This document shows positions 10,422 to 19,357 of a stretch of DNA of 44,142 bases, one piece after another. Under the pieces are notes generated by a model. That model saw only the letters and a program-made list of their open reading frames with translations, did no database searches and was not told the origin of the DNA. The stretch's first letter is position 1. Each line of letters starts with the position of its first letter. Made by a program: the position numbers and the translations under genes. The stretch is taken from contig JAAMPI010000302.1 of assembly GCA_013054445.1 (NCBI GenBank), positions 1 through 44,142 on the forward strand. Direction: 5' to 3'. The DNA comes from Cudoniella acicularis. Lineage: Eukaryota; Ascomycota; Leotiomycetes; Helotiales; Helotiaceae.

Positions 10422-10697
10422 TGTAACGTTCTGTTATCACGTGAGATCTCGATGTCACGTGCGTTAGGTTTACTTAGCCTTGGAAGCGTCAAGCAGGTTC
10501 TGGTAGAGCGTTATCCTAATCAANTGATGATATTNGAATATGAGTTNAGCACGAAGNTCTAACATAGGAAAGCTATATGGCTATATAGGTGGTTCGATCA
10601 TGTGGAGTCCAGGAGTCTAGGAGTCCAGGAGAGTAAGCGACTCCCCAGATCCAGGACTCCATCAGGTGATCTGGTCACATGATCCTGGGTCGTGACA
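10422..10697 (-). mobile_element. Second solo LTR of the same family, opposite orientation
   Basis: Read on the minus strand it begins TGTCACGACCC and ends CAGAACGTTACA, matching copy 1 at both ends. It also shares the TATATAG-rich centre, a CTGCTTGAC segment and two CACGTG sites. It is 276 bp (a multiple of three) and lies within the HET C-terminal coding relic; the same frame continues on both sides. Flanks are CTGAA and CTCCG, so no clear target-site duplication remains. It contains four ambiguous bases (10524, 10535, 10547, 10557), possibly from collapsed copies. Confidence 0.7.
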
Positions 10698-10859
10698 CTC
10701 CGGGCATATGGCCGCCACATGTACTACACTTTTTAGGATATCGTCAGTGAGAATTTCATCCTGGGTAGAATGTCAAGAAACAATATGCTCAGGGGTTGGG
10801 ATAAGCACCTACTCGACGTGTGGTTGCTCATTGTCCTCGTAGCCGTCGTCCGCCGATAG

Positions 10860-11280
10860 AAGAGTTTTAGTGATAAGCTAGTTATGTGGCTCTCTTTTTT
10901 TGACCCTATCATCGATCTCGGTGTCTGTTTTCGGTATCTCAGGGCCGCTCTATTTGGGCGCCCCTTGCATATCCGTTAATGCAACCAGTTTACTCACTGC
11001 GGTCCCGTTTTCGGGCGTCTCATCAATCAACTTCATTGCTTAGGGTTAAGCCCCTCAGCCAACAAGTCTCCTGGTGGTGTCGGACAAGTTTAGTGGAGGC
11101 GGATAAAAAATGGTTATTAGAGTAGGTGATGATGTGGGTTCGCAATATTAATAGGGAAGTTGAGGAGTAGGAGTTCTGGCTAAGGCTCTTGCTCGAGTAC
11201 AGGCCTAGGAGGGTATACTAGGGATGATGACTAAGTACCTTTGTGTAATATGATGAATCGAATGTAAGGTACTACACCTG
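10860..11280. other. Intergenic region between HET relic and MITE
   Basis: No gene or repeat recognised. It ends with the left copy (TACACCTG, 11273-11280) of the MITE target-site duplication. Confidence 0.4.
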
Positions 11281-11774
11281 TAGGTCTGCACATTGAATTA
11301 TGAATATTTACAAATTTGTAAATATTCACGAATATATTCTTATTAGGAGGCAACGAATTGAATATGAATTATAGTGCTGTGAATAACGAATAAAAGGTCT
11401 AGATTCATAAATCTATTCACAAAGGGAGTAAAAATAGGTTCTTCTATTAAATATATAAAATAAGGACCCTAAACCTTTTAAAATCATAAAAGCCTCTGCT
11501 TATATTTAGTCCAAATTACCTATAAATCGTATAATTATACCTTATAGTAAGAGCGTAATTTTTTAACCCTCCTTTTATTACTTTCTATAATTAGAATCAG
11601 CTTATATATACTGTGTTATAGGGGCATAACAGAGTTTAATATAAATCCGAATAAATTCTTGTTTGTTTTAGAATTTAAGATTCTAGAGTAAATATGAATA
11701 TGAATTTAATCTCCTCTACGAATACGAATTACGAATCTAAGATCCTGGGTTCAATAATTCAATGTGCAAGCCTA
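11281..11774. mobile_element. hAT-like MITE, 494 bp, AT-rich
   Basis: The ends are inverted repeats: the left end is TAGGTCTGCACATTGAATTA and the right end on the opposite strand is TAGGCTTGCACATTGAATTA, followed by further matching bases. The flanks TACACCTG (11273-11280) and TACACCTA (11775-11782) form an 8-bp target-site duplication with one G/A difference; 8 bp is the length made by hAT transposases. The interior is strongly AT-rich, has no open frame, and starts with a perfect 28-bp palindrome at 11301-11328. Non-autonomous element; its master transposase is not in the window. Confidence 0.75.
11301..11328. repeat. Perfect 28-bp palindrome near the MITE left end
   Basis: The half-site TGAATATTTACAAA is followed directly by its exact reverse complement, with no spacer. 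It can form a cruciform or hairpin and lies 20 bp inside the MITE. Confidence 0.9.
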
Positions 11775-11782
11775 TACACCTA

Positions 11783-13285
11783 CCTTCTACAAATAATTGA
11801 CTACGTGTGCACGGGGCACCGCACTGAGGTACGTTGAAGAAACCACATCTTTGCCTGTTCATCTGTGGTTGCCCTGGCCAGCTGCTTGTTGCACATACAT
11901 ATATGGATGCCTACAGTACATGCGGTACCCCGTTCCTTGTCGTCAATCAGCTGACCCCACCAGCACACGGCATCCTGCCTAGCGCCGCAGCTTGTGTAGC
12001 GCAAGGCAATTACAGACTGATGAGAAACATAAAATAAATACAGACCCTGCTTGATAACCAAACTTGACGCCAGCAACCACCGACCTAGTCAGTTGGCTCC
12101 ATCTAAAAAATAAGACTCACCCATCCCGCCGCCCGAACTCCACTCCAAATGCGGCAAATGCTTGCTCGTATTCACCACCAAGACCAAACTCGCCCTCTTA
12201 GCATTCAAATTAAATTTCAAATCAAAACGTTCTCCCTTCTTGATTTCTGGTCCTCTTCCTGCCATTGCAGCAATACTCAAGGGGTGAAGGCAGCCGATGG
12301 AGAAACCTCCTCCTGTGTGAGCTGCTGTCTCGACACTGAAGGTTGGGAGGGTGATTCCTAGGTTGGTGTGCTGCACGCAGGCGGCGAGTTAGCGGCGTGA
12401 TATGGCGTAGCAAAGGGAAGAAAAGGGGAAGAGGTGGTAGCTTGGAGAGCGGTTGATGTGCTCAGATGGCACTCAGAACTTGTGGATTACAGCAAGATCA
12501 TTTTGCGAAGCTGGTGGAAGAACAGAGTGGGATGAAGTAAAGGGGGTTCTTGTGCAAATTGAGGGGGCAATCTTGACTTGGTTCAATGGGGCAGGATGAT
12601 GGATATTCGATACAACTTTAGGCAAAAGCCGGGTCTGGGAGAGCAGCGAGCGGGTACAGCCACGGTTCGTGCGATGCAATGTATCACCCAATCACCATTT
12701 AACAACGTCGACTCAATGGCTGCTATTTGCATCCAATCTCAAGAATACACCTTTCAGAAAAGTATAAATAAATCATCAAATTCCCGCTACGGCAGCTATC
12801 TCTCTGATCAAAAACCGCGGGACATTTTTCTTATCAAGAATCCAAGACCGGAAACTGGGATAAACCCAACTATGCCGTCTGAACTAAGGAAAGACAAGGA
12901 ACTGCCCATGTGCGTGTTCATCAGGCTGCGGGAGCCAAGAGCGCCACGTAGCATGATAGCCGAGTCGGGTGAAAAGAGGGGCGAGCTGACAGGGTTACCC
13001 ATATCACTTGTCGCATACATCGCGATTAATATGCAAAGTCAGCCGCCAGCTCAGCAGTTCTTATAATGCAGAAACTGAGACATGGTAGAATTCTTGTTGT
13101 TAATAGTCACGATTCGCGGAGACGATGCGATACTGGTGTACTATTACGAAGACAAAGTATCTCGAGAGTAATTACTGCTTGAACGCCTTATTATTCTAAA
13201 GTAAAATACAATTCAAAACATTCAATCGGTGCAGCTAGCGTGCGAGACACTCATCTACACAGAACTATCAACATCAAGAAGCTCT
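11783..13285. other. Intergenic stretch around the orphan exon
   Basis: Apart from the exon-like block at 12121-12370, open frames here (including a long plus-strand one at 12578-13066) have no recognisable domain, initiation context or splice pattern. Confidence 0.4.
12121..12370 (-). CDS. Orphan exon-like segment, function unknown
   Basis: A 250-nt segment with good coding character on the minus strand, bounded by a convincing acceptor (CTAAC branch 18 nt before GTGCAG, exon from 12370) and donor (GTGAGT at 12120). The translation includes LGITLPTFSVETAAHTGGGF and FDLKFNLNAKRASLVLVVNT, Gly- and beta-rich, followed by TSKHLPHLEWSSGGG. I do not recognise the family. No reliable upstream exon with an ATG or downstream terminal exon was found: the open stretch at 12690-12473 lacks an ATG, and the one at 12076-11801 looks non-coding. 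It may be an internal exon of a decayed gene or of one with diverged ends. Confidence 0.35.
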
Positions 13286-15179
13286 TCAACAAAGCTCCCT
13301 CAGTGTCTCCTCATCCATAAACTCTTGCCAGATTAATTGATCAACTGGACTTTTCTTTTCCTGATATATCTTTCTAGCAACCGCCGTCAGCTGCCCTAAA
13401 ACCAACTGTGCACCTCCCCACACCCTAGAAATTTCCTTCAATGCCCCAGTCCCCATGCGAATTTCCTGCTTCAACTCTTCATCATCCTGCGAAGAAGGCG
13501 GCAAGGCTGACCACGTACACAAGTGCACGGTGGAAGCAAAGGTGATGCCGCACATGAAAAAGTGAGTATGTTTTATTAAGGGGATGGGGACTGAGATGAG
13601 TTGTGTTATCTTGGAGGCGGCTTGTCTGGTTTTTAAGGCGTTAAGATTGGAAACTTCGATTCCGAAGATGGAAAGTGCCTCGTCACTGTATGATATCATG
13701 TCATTGGTGACCGCTTCATCTCGCTTTGAATAGTGGCGGTGAAGGAGTAGTTCGCTCCTGGCGTTCGGAGTTAATTTTGGAGCAGAAAAATAGAGGGGAG
13801 GGTAACTGTAGCTTACATGTAGTATATCAGATGAGCCTGGAAAATCATCTCGTCGAAAGTGCCATCTTGTTGGAAGAAAGATTTCTTTGGCTCCGGTAGG
13901 TGAAGATTCCAATTCGTCAGATAGGCTTCTTTCCGAAACAGTCCTGGGTCATCTGGAAATACATTTGACTGTTGTTCATCCAGTATCATTTGCAGATTTC
14001 GAGCTGCAATAATCCTATATGTGTAAGATGACCAACTTATTTGTATCTTGCTGAAAGAGTCCTCTTCAAACTCTTCAATTGTGTGAAGTGGTGGAATAAA
14101 CTAAGCAAACTGTGAGAAAAGGGTAGATTGAGTCGAGCGCAGTGGACATAGCTTACCCCGCAAGCAAACCCCCTTTCCTCGCAAGGCAAGGGAAGCGAAG
14201 AGACAATATATCCGTCCCAACCAGATGAAGTCTTTCCGTGAAAGCCAGCAAACATAATCGAGACGATATACAGCTCCCACCATGTCCGTCGTAGGCTCTC
14301 TTCACATATAGGCGAGCCCCTCCCATTAAGCATCGCATATTCCGAATGATTCATACCCAAAGCTAGTGCGAGATTCCTAGCTTCAGTGAGACTTTTTGCC
14401 GCAATGCCCTGGTCGCCATTGCGATCCCTACCCAAAGCATAGAGAATGAGAGATTGAACCATTGACCAGTCTTTGGAATTATTGTCTTGCCTGAAATATG
14501 TTTCAAGTTGATGTCCGAAGATCGATGTCGCTGCTGGAGCCACGTGCTGGGATCCAATGTACAGGATTGAAAGTTCCAGATGTGGTAAGTCGTTGATTTG
14601 TAAGAATTGGAGCAACTCGTTTCGGGGAGGCAGAAACGGATGGGAATCGTAGAAGTAGTGGAAGAATGCTTCAATGCAACGGGAGTGCAAAGCATCGCTT
14701 GTCCCCTTTTGAAGTGATTCGGAATTATTTGTTCCAAAGTTGCTGGCGGGAAAAAGGGAAATGGTGCTTTGAAAGTCCTGAAGGGTAGATGAGGTATCTG
14801 AGGACTTGGAAGCGGTAGGATGTTGATTTTGTGTACTTTCTGTCTTTGATATCTTAGACTACTTAAATATATAAACTCTTGGGCATTCTGAGAACGACGT
14901 ACGGGAAGGGGATTTTAGACTAACAATTTGCTTTCCAAAGCCTCGATGACCTCTGCGAGACTTGACATATACACAATCTTTTCCTTCCGCCAAACACCGT
15001 GAGCATACCGGAAGCCCATCACATTTAAGATGTTTGTTTCTACAACAAACACAGGCAGTTGGACCAGAGACCCGATCGCGAGAAGCACTTCGTAACTGTT
15101 GAATTGGAGTATCTGTTTGCTCCGCGGCAGGTTCTTTCGCAGCCCCTGATTCGATCGAATCTGATACTGCTGAACTCAT
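13286..15179 (-). CDS. Zn(II)2Cys6 fungal-type transcription factor
   Basis: Nuclear DNA-binding regulator. Exons are 15179-14903, 14839-14157, 14100-13817 and 13757-13286; introns of 63, 56 and 59 nt have GTACGT, GTAAGC and GTAAGC donors. All junctions keep frame, giving 571 aa. Residues 43-69 form a complete C6 cluster (Cys 43, 46, 53, 59, 62, 69; spacing 2-6-5-2-6), followed by the basic linker KSRRGHRG. From about residue 140, AFFHYFYDSHPFLPPRNELL opens a fungal-specific transcription factor middle homology region, with LRRTWWELYIVSIMFAG inside it. An in-frame ATG at 15194 would add five residues. The target genes are unknown. The nearest gene, a secreted protein on the same strand, starts 2 kb upstream (17234); no cluster partners support a pathway. 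Confidence 0.85.
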
Positions 15180-16338
15180 TTCCTTGATGAGCATAAGAGT
15201 CGGTATGACCGTAATTGCTGAAACGCTAAAGTGGGAAAATTGAATGTGAAAAATGAACAACTTTTCCCTAAGTCGCCGTGAGGAGAAGACAAATTTGTTT
15301 TTAACCCTAAATAGTTCCGTGGCGGCAGGTGTGGGCATCGTTATGCATACAGTCAGGATATCATTAAGCGACGTCGCCGACCTAGCGAGGAATTCGGCGA
15401 CCATTTCCAGGGATATGGTCGCCATTCACTCCTTAAAGCCGAAATTATGTACTTAAGTGAACTATAATACCTGGAGCTAAGAGCTAAGATTCAATGAGAA
15501 AAGCAATACTTGGTACTCCGTAATTAATCGTCATCCCACGCGCTGTAAGTTGGCGCATCACGTGCTCTCACGAAAAGTCACTTCAAAAGTTGAACACCTC
15601 ATACGAGACAAGCTAGTGTAGGATGTATAAATATACTTATTTTTTAAAAGCCTTATATATATCTATATATTATAAATTAATTAATTATTAAAATTGTTTT
15701 ATTACTTTAAAGTGTATATATCTTTTTACTTAGAGATAATCTTTTTTCTATTTAACAAAAGGTTTGCCTTATTGTTATCTCCGCTTGTTTCTAAAACAAG
15801 TTTTTATATTATATTTACGTTGTTATAACAAAAAATATTCCTATCTAGATATAAACTAAAACTGTTTATTATAAAGTAAATTATAAGGTATAACTAATAT
15901 TTTAAACGATTCTATAAAGCCTTAGTTACGTTTGTCCCTCTTCAAATAGCAGAATTGCTAGGCTACGTCACTTTTAGCTTATTCGATCAGATAGAAGTAT
16001 ATAAGTTGGTTTACAGTTTCATTTGAAATCGATTTTTAGACTTCTATTTCTGCACGCAACCCGAAATGTGTTTGAATTGCGTGTCGTAAAGCGGAACGAC
16101 TGTTGGGGGAGAATTTAGTCAATAGGAACTCGGGTTACACTATTGCTTCTTATTTTGTGTTTATAATTTGTCGTTCTATATATTTATTTGTTACCATTTT
16201 ATTTGGGTTATTTTCACACATATAATTGCAGGGGAGGCAAGGATACCACGAATAAGGGCTCCTGCTTTCTTATGAGATCTGTCTCGAGGTACCTAGAAAT
16301 TTAAACTAAGATTAAATAAATCATGCAGGGCCGTAGGC
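15180..16338. other. Promoter of the C6 factor and AT-rich block
   Basis: About 15180-15600 is the presumed promoter of the Zn2Cys6 gene; it holds CATCACGTGC near 15560. From about 15620 to 15950 the sequence is very AT-rich, with TA runs and no coding potential, as expected for RIP-mutated transposon DNA. The rest, to 16338, is the 3' flank of the secreted-protein gene. Confidence 0.5.
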
Positions 16339-17234
16339 TTAGTGAACGTTGAAGTCGTCGACGTAGAAAGTGACTGGGTTTGTGCAAGGTCCCTCGACTT
16401 GGAAGAAAAGAACGTCGTTGGTACCAAACGAAACATATCCCGACGAGAATTGTTGCCAGGAAGTGGTCAAATCTTCAGGGAGAATCACGATGCTCGACCC
16501 CACTATTGTTAAAAAAAATCCCTTGCAGCTTGTGGTGTCGCTAGTTGAAGAATCGAGCCTGATCCAAAATGAATATTCATAGGTTTGTCCGACAACAATG
16601 GGCGGGAAGGAAACTCCCATGCCACGCCAGCGTACACCCCTGGGTTTGGACTTATGTTTGCGAATTCCATCATACTAAACAGGGTTTTAGCAGTGAGAAG
16701 TAATCCTAAGCAGGTGGACAAGCAAGAATACTCACTTTGAACCAGAGTGTGGCAGGTTGGTTCCCGGGCCTCTAGTGACAGACACCACAACACTACCCTC
16801 TCCAAAGGATTCCCACCAAGTGCTGACGGCCGGGTCTTCAAAACCGCTGCTGTAAACGCAATTTACAGCTGTGGGGATAGAAGAAGCCTCAGCGGAAACA
16901 GAAGTGGCAGCGGCAGTGGTAGTGGAAGTCGCAGTCGCGCGGCTAAAACGAATTAGCACTATCGTTTCTTAAGGGGAAGAGATGAGAGGAGGAGCTGAGA
17001 AGATGAAACTTCCTCCCGACCACCTCCATACAATAGGAAATTGAGAGCAAGGGGCAAAAAAAAAAAGGTTGGTTACAAGGCACTTCCACTATCCATAAAG
17101 GCGGAGGTCGCCGAGGCGAGTTCGGCAGTGCTGTTGTAGTAGAAGGTAACTAAGTTACATGCTGGCTGGGTAGGATCCGCTAGACCAGGTAGAATGCAGT
17201 AGTTGAGTGCTGGAACGAAGAGCGATAACTTCAT
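16339..17234 (-). CDS. Secreted Ser/Thr-linker protein with CBM-like beta-sandwich; frameshifted
   Basis: Predicted extracellular protein. Exons are 17234-17077, 16942-16736 and 16674-16339; the introns (134 and 61 nt) have GTAACC and GTGAGT donors. The N-terminus MKLSLFVPALNYCILPGLAD looks like a signal peptide. A Ser/Thr/Ala-rich linker (about residues 48-75) precedes NCVYSSGFEDPAVSTWWESF, a start typical of galactose-binding or carbohydrate-binding jelly-roll domains (CBM4/9-like). The domain continues with VVGQTYEYSFWIRLDSS and ends FYVDDFNVH. In exon 3 the frame moves at about 16610-16625, between NISPNPGVYAGVAW and VSFPPIVV. The summed exons are 701 nt, so one base is missing: either a true inactivating deletion or an assembly error. 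The domain class is inferred from pattern, without catalytic residues. Confidence 0.65.
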
Positions 17235-19357
17235 GGTGGCGCAGTTGACTGGTATAAACGAAGAGACCAGGGTATTCTGTAAAATAAAAACAGTGAAGGA
17301 ATGTGAAGAAGCGTAGAAAATGGATGCAGTGAGAAGCTAAAAGGCTGTACCCCAACACTTTGTAAGGTTTTTCCATTCCTTTCTGCCCCAAAAGAGGCTA
17401 CGACCTTCACCAACGTGTTGGCATTAGATCTTAGGATTGTTGGGGGTGAAGAGACATACGATGAACACTATTAATTTTTTTTCCTAAGTTTTCAATAAGT
17501 CTGTTATCTAGGGGACATCTTAGTCGCGTGATTTCTGGTGGAAAAAGCATAACGCCTTACCCAGAGTAATCTCTTACACGCACACCATCCCTATGCTTGA
17601 AACAGTAGAGATTCTATGAACGCCTCGAATCAAAATGCCCTTATCAGCATGAAAAAAATATGAAACGCTAGAATAAAAGCGGAAATAGAACTATCTGCCT
17701 CCCGGCATTGAATTCCTGTAAAAATATTTTATATATACCAAGTCCTATTTTCAAACCAGCTGATACTGTCAAAGATACCACAAAAGAAACTCCCTAATTC
17801 TAGTATATACTGTGGGCATGTATTTTGATGTAAGTCCCACGTGGTTCGTAATTGTAAGCCATTCGAAAAAGGTAGCTTATGTTACTTGCAGGGTGTTAGT
17901 GTACCGAGTCTCACCTTCCTAGGAGAAGAGACCCGGCGATCCCGTGCCGGGTCAGCTGGCTATACGACAGGCGAGCCTCTTAGAGTCCTTCCTTTATACC
18001 TTAAAAGTTTTTTCTTTTACTTCTTTATCTTCATAGTGAAATACCATTCTCCACTTACTCTTTCACCCTATCCTATGAGCAAGTGCGACTTTGTGTTACC
18101 CTCCTGCGGTCTTGAGGGGTTACCCTCTCCTCTCCTTTGATTAGACAGGAATAGGTAGAGAACAGCCAAAAACACCTAGAGGCTTAATTCGGAAATTATA
18201 AGGCCTTTAATAATAAAAAGAAAAATTAAATTATAGGTAAAGGCTGTCACGGAGTTGGTTCACGTGACCTGTTCTACACGTGACGGCGCTAGACCTAAGC
18301 GAGGTTTCGGGCAGAGGTTAAATACGTGGCNGCTTCTCCCTTCCCCTTCTTCTCTTCTTCGTCGATTATTCTAAGGAATAGAGCACTGTTTAGTTTTGAC
18401 TTCTCCCGAGTGCTCTATAATAGTAAAGAGACTTTTAAGAAGATTATATACTCTTAGAGTTAAGGAATATTTAGAGGAGACTATATTAAATATAGGTATT
18501 TTAAAAGAAGATAATCAGTTTTATATTAAACCTAAAGAATAAATATATAATTAGAGTTATTTTCTATATAAATCCTTAATATTATTTAAAAATAATTCGT
18601 TACTATTTAATAAGATTTAAAAAGGATACTAGTTTCTAAAAAAAAAGTTTTACTAACTAAGCGGTTATTTAAATAATAATCAAATAATTATTTTATTTAT
18701 TCTATTTAAGGTCTAGAAATAGTTATTCTTATTCTATTCTAAATAATTAAATAGAATAGAATAATATTCGAATAATATAAATAATCCTTTAATATACTAA
18801 CGTTGATTATAAGAAGCGGAAACACAAAGGAAGTTTCGCTTAGATTCCTATACAAAAAAATATCATTTATAAAGTCGTGGTGAGTAGTTATCCTACCGTC
18901 CCCAGCACCTAGCAAATACCTAACCAGTCACCTTAACTTGTAGACTTCGCAACTTCCCTTCAAAATTTCACGAAATAATTATTAATTCCTTCCTCTGTTA
19001 ATACTGCTTTGTCTCTCTTGTTTTCTAACTATTTCCCCCGTATTCCGTAAGTACGGAGGTATGAATTTATAAGTGAGGCTCGCAAATAATGCCTCAGATG
19101 GTGGGCTGGGGGCGTGGCGCGGAGTTGTTTTTAGTCTAATTTGTGTGGAGGCTGAGCTGAATCAAACCAGCGCAATTATCACGACCGACAGCCTTTGGAA
19201 ATCTTCATCATGTTCTTGGTCCTTGGGGGAAGAAACTCCAAACAGAGCTCCCACCTGGATTATTTTGGCCTCCTTGTCGAGCTATTCTGCATGAAATCCT
19301 GCGCGCACCTCGACGGGATGCCCTAGAGACCACAGCCCTTGAGCTGCTGCCCGCGAC
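17235..19357. other. Gene-free region with transposon relics
   Basis: No supported gene. At 17930-17953 an 8-bp perfect stem (GACCCGGC/GCCGGGTC) sits inside a GC-richer island (about 17880-18000). At about 18243 a sequence starting TGTCACGG and carrying TTCACGTGACC and ACACGTGACGG resembles the start and CACGTG-rich parts of the LTR family at 9345, but its end was not found. From about 18400 to 18830 the DNA is highly AT-rich and degenerate, RIP-like. CCGTAAGTACGG, an imperfect palindrome, lies about 310 bp before the next gene. Confidence 0.45.
18243..18400 (+). mobile_element. Possible LTR fragment
   Basis: Begins TGTCACGGAG and has two CACGTG-type sites in the first 40 bp, then a CT-rich stretch. 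One ambiguous base at 18331. The similarity to the solo LTRs at 9345 and 10422 is limited to the start and the CACGTG motifs, and neither the far end nor a duplication was found. Confidence 0.25.

Larger units (their letters stand above)
8998..10859 (+). pseudogene. HET-domain (heterokaryon incompatibility) protein pseudogene carrying two solo LTRs
   Basis: HET-domain proteins mediate non-self recognition and incompatibility cell death in filamentous ascomycetes. The relic starts at a likely exon boundary (TTTCAG before 8998). It reads IWIDALYINQ, QVSLMDQIYRNANGVLLWLG, then after a frameshift YWTRACIVQKLLLAKYVTII with CGTES: the HET core motifs WIDALCINQ, IYR..VLVWLG and W.R.WIVQE. Downstream are IFSLGGLAEE, corresponding to RDKVYGLLGL, and a C-terminal tail to the stop at 10857. 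Lesions are TAA 9013, frameshifts at about 9022, 9256 and 9777, TAA 9634, TGA 10155, TAG 10734, and LTRs at 9345-9602 and 10422-10697. All four stops can be derived from CAA, CGA or CAG by one C-to-T change, as RIP would cause. Removing each LTR leaves the frame continuous. The N-terminal third of the domain is missing or unrecognisable. Confidence 0.8.

Noticed and set aside
9345..10697. A single 1.35-kb DNA transposon with long terminal inverted repeats
   Set aside because: The two inverted copies each have complete TG..CA ends, and HET coding sequence of one gene continues outside and between them, so they are independent LTR insertions.
11041..11051. Telomere-like TAGGGTTA
   Set aside because: A single occurrence without tandem repetition.
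12578..13066. A 162-codon plus-strand open frame
   Set aside because: No recognisable domain, biased toward repetitive composition, and no supporting splice or neighbour evidence.
13286..17234. A biosynthetic gene cluster around the Zn2Cys6 factor
   Set aside because: No backbone enzyme, tailoring enzyme or transporter is present nearby.
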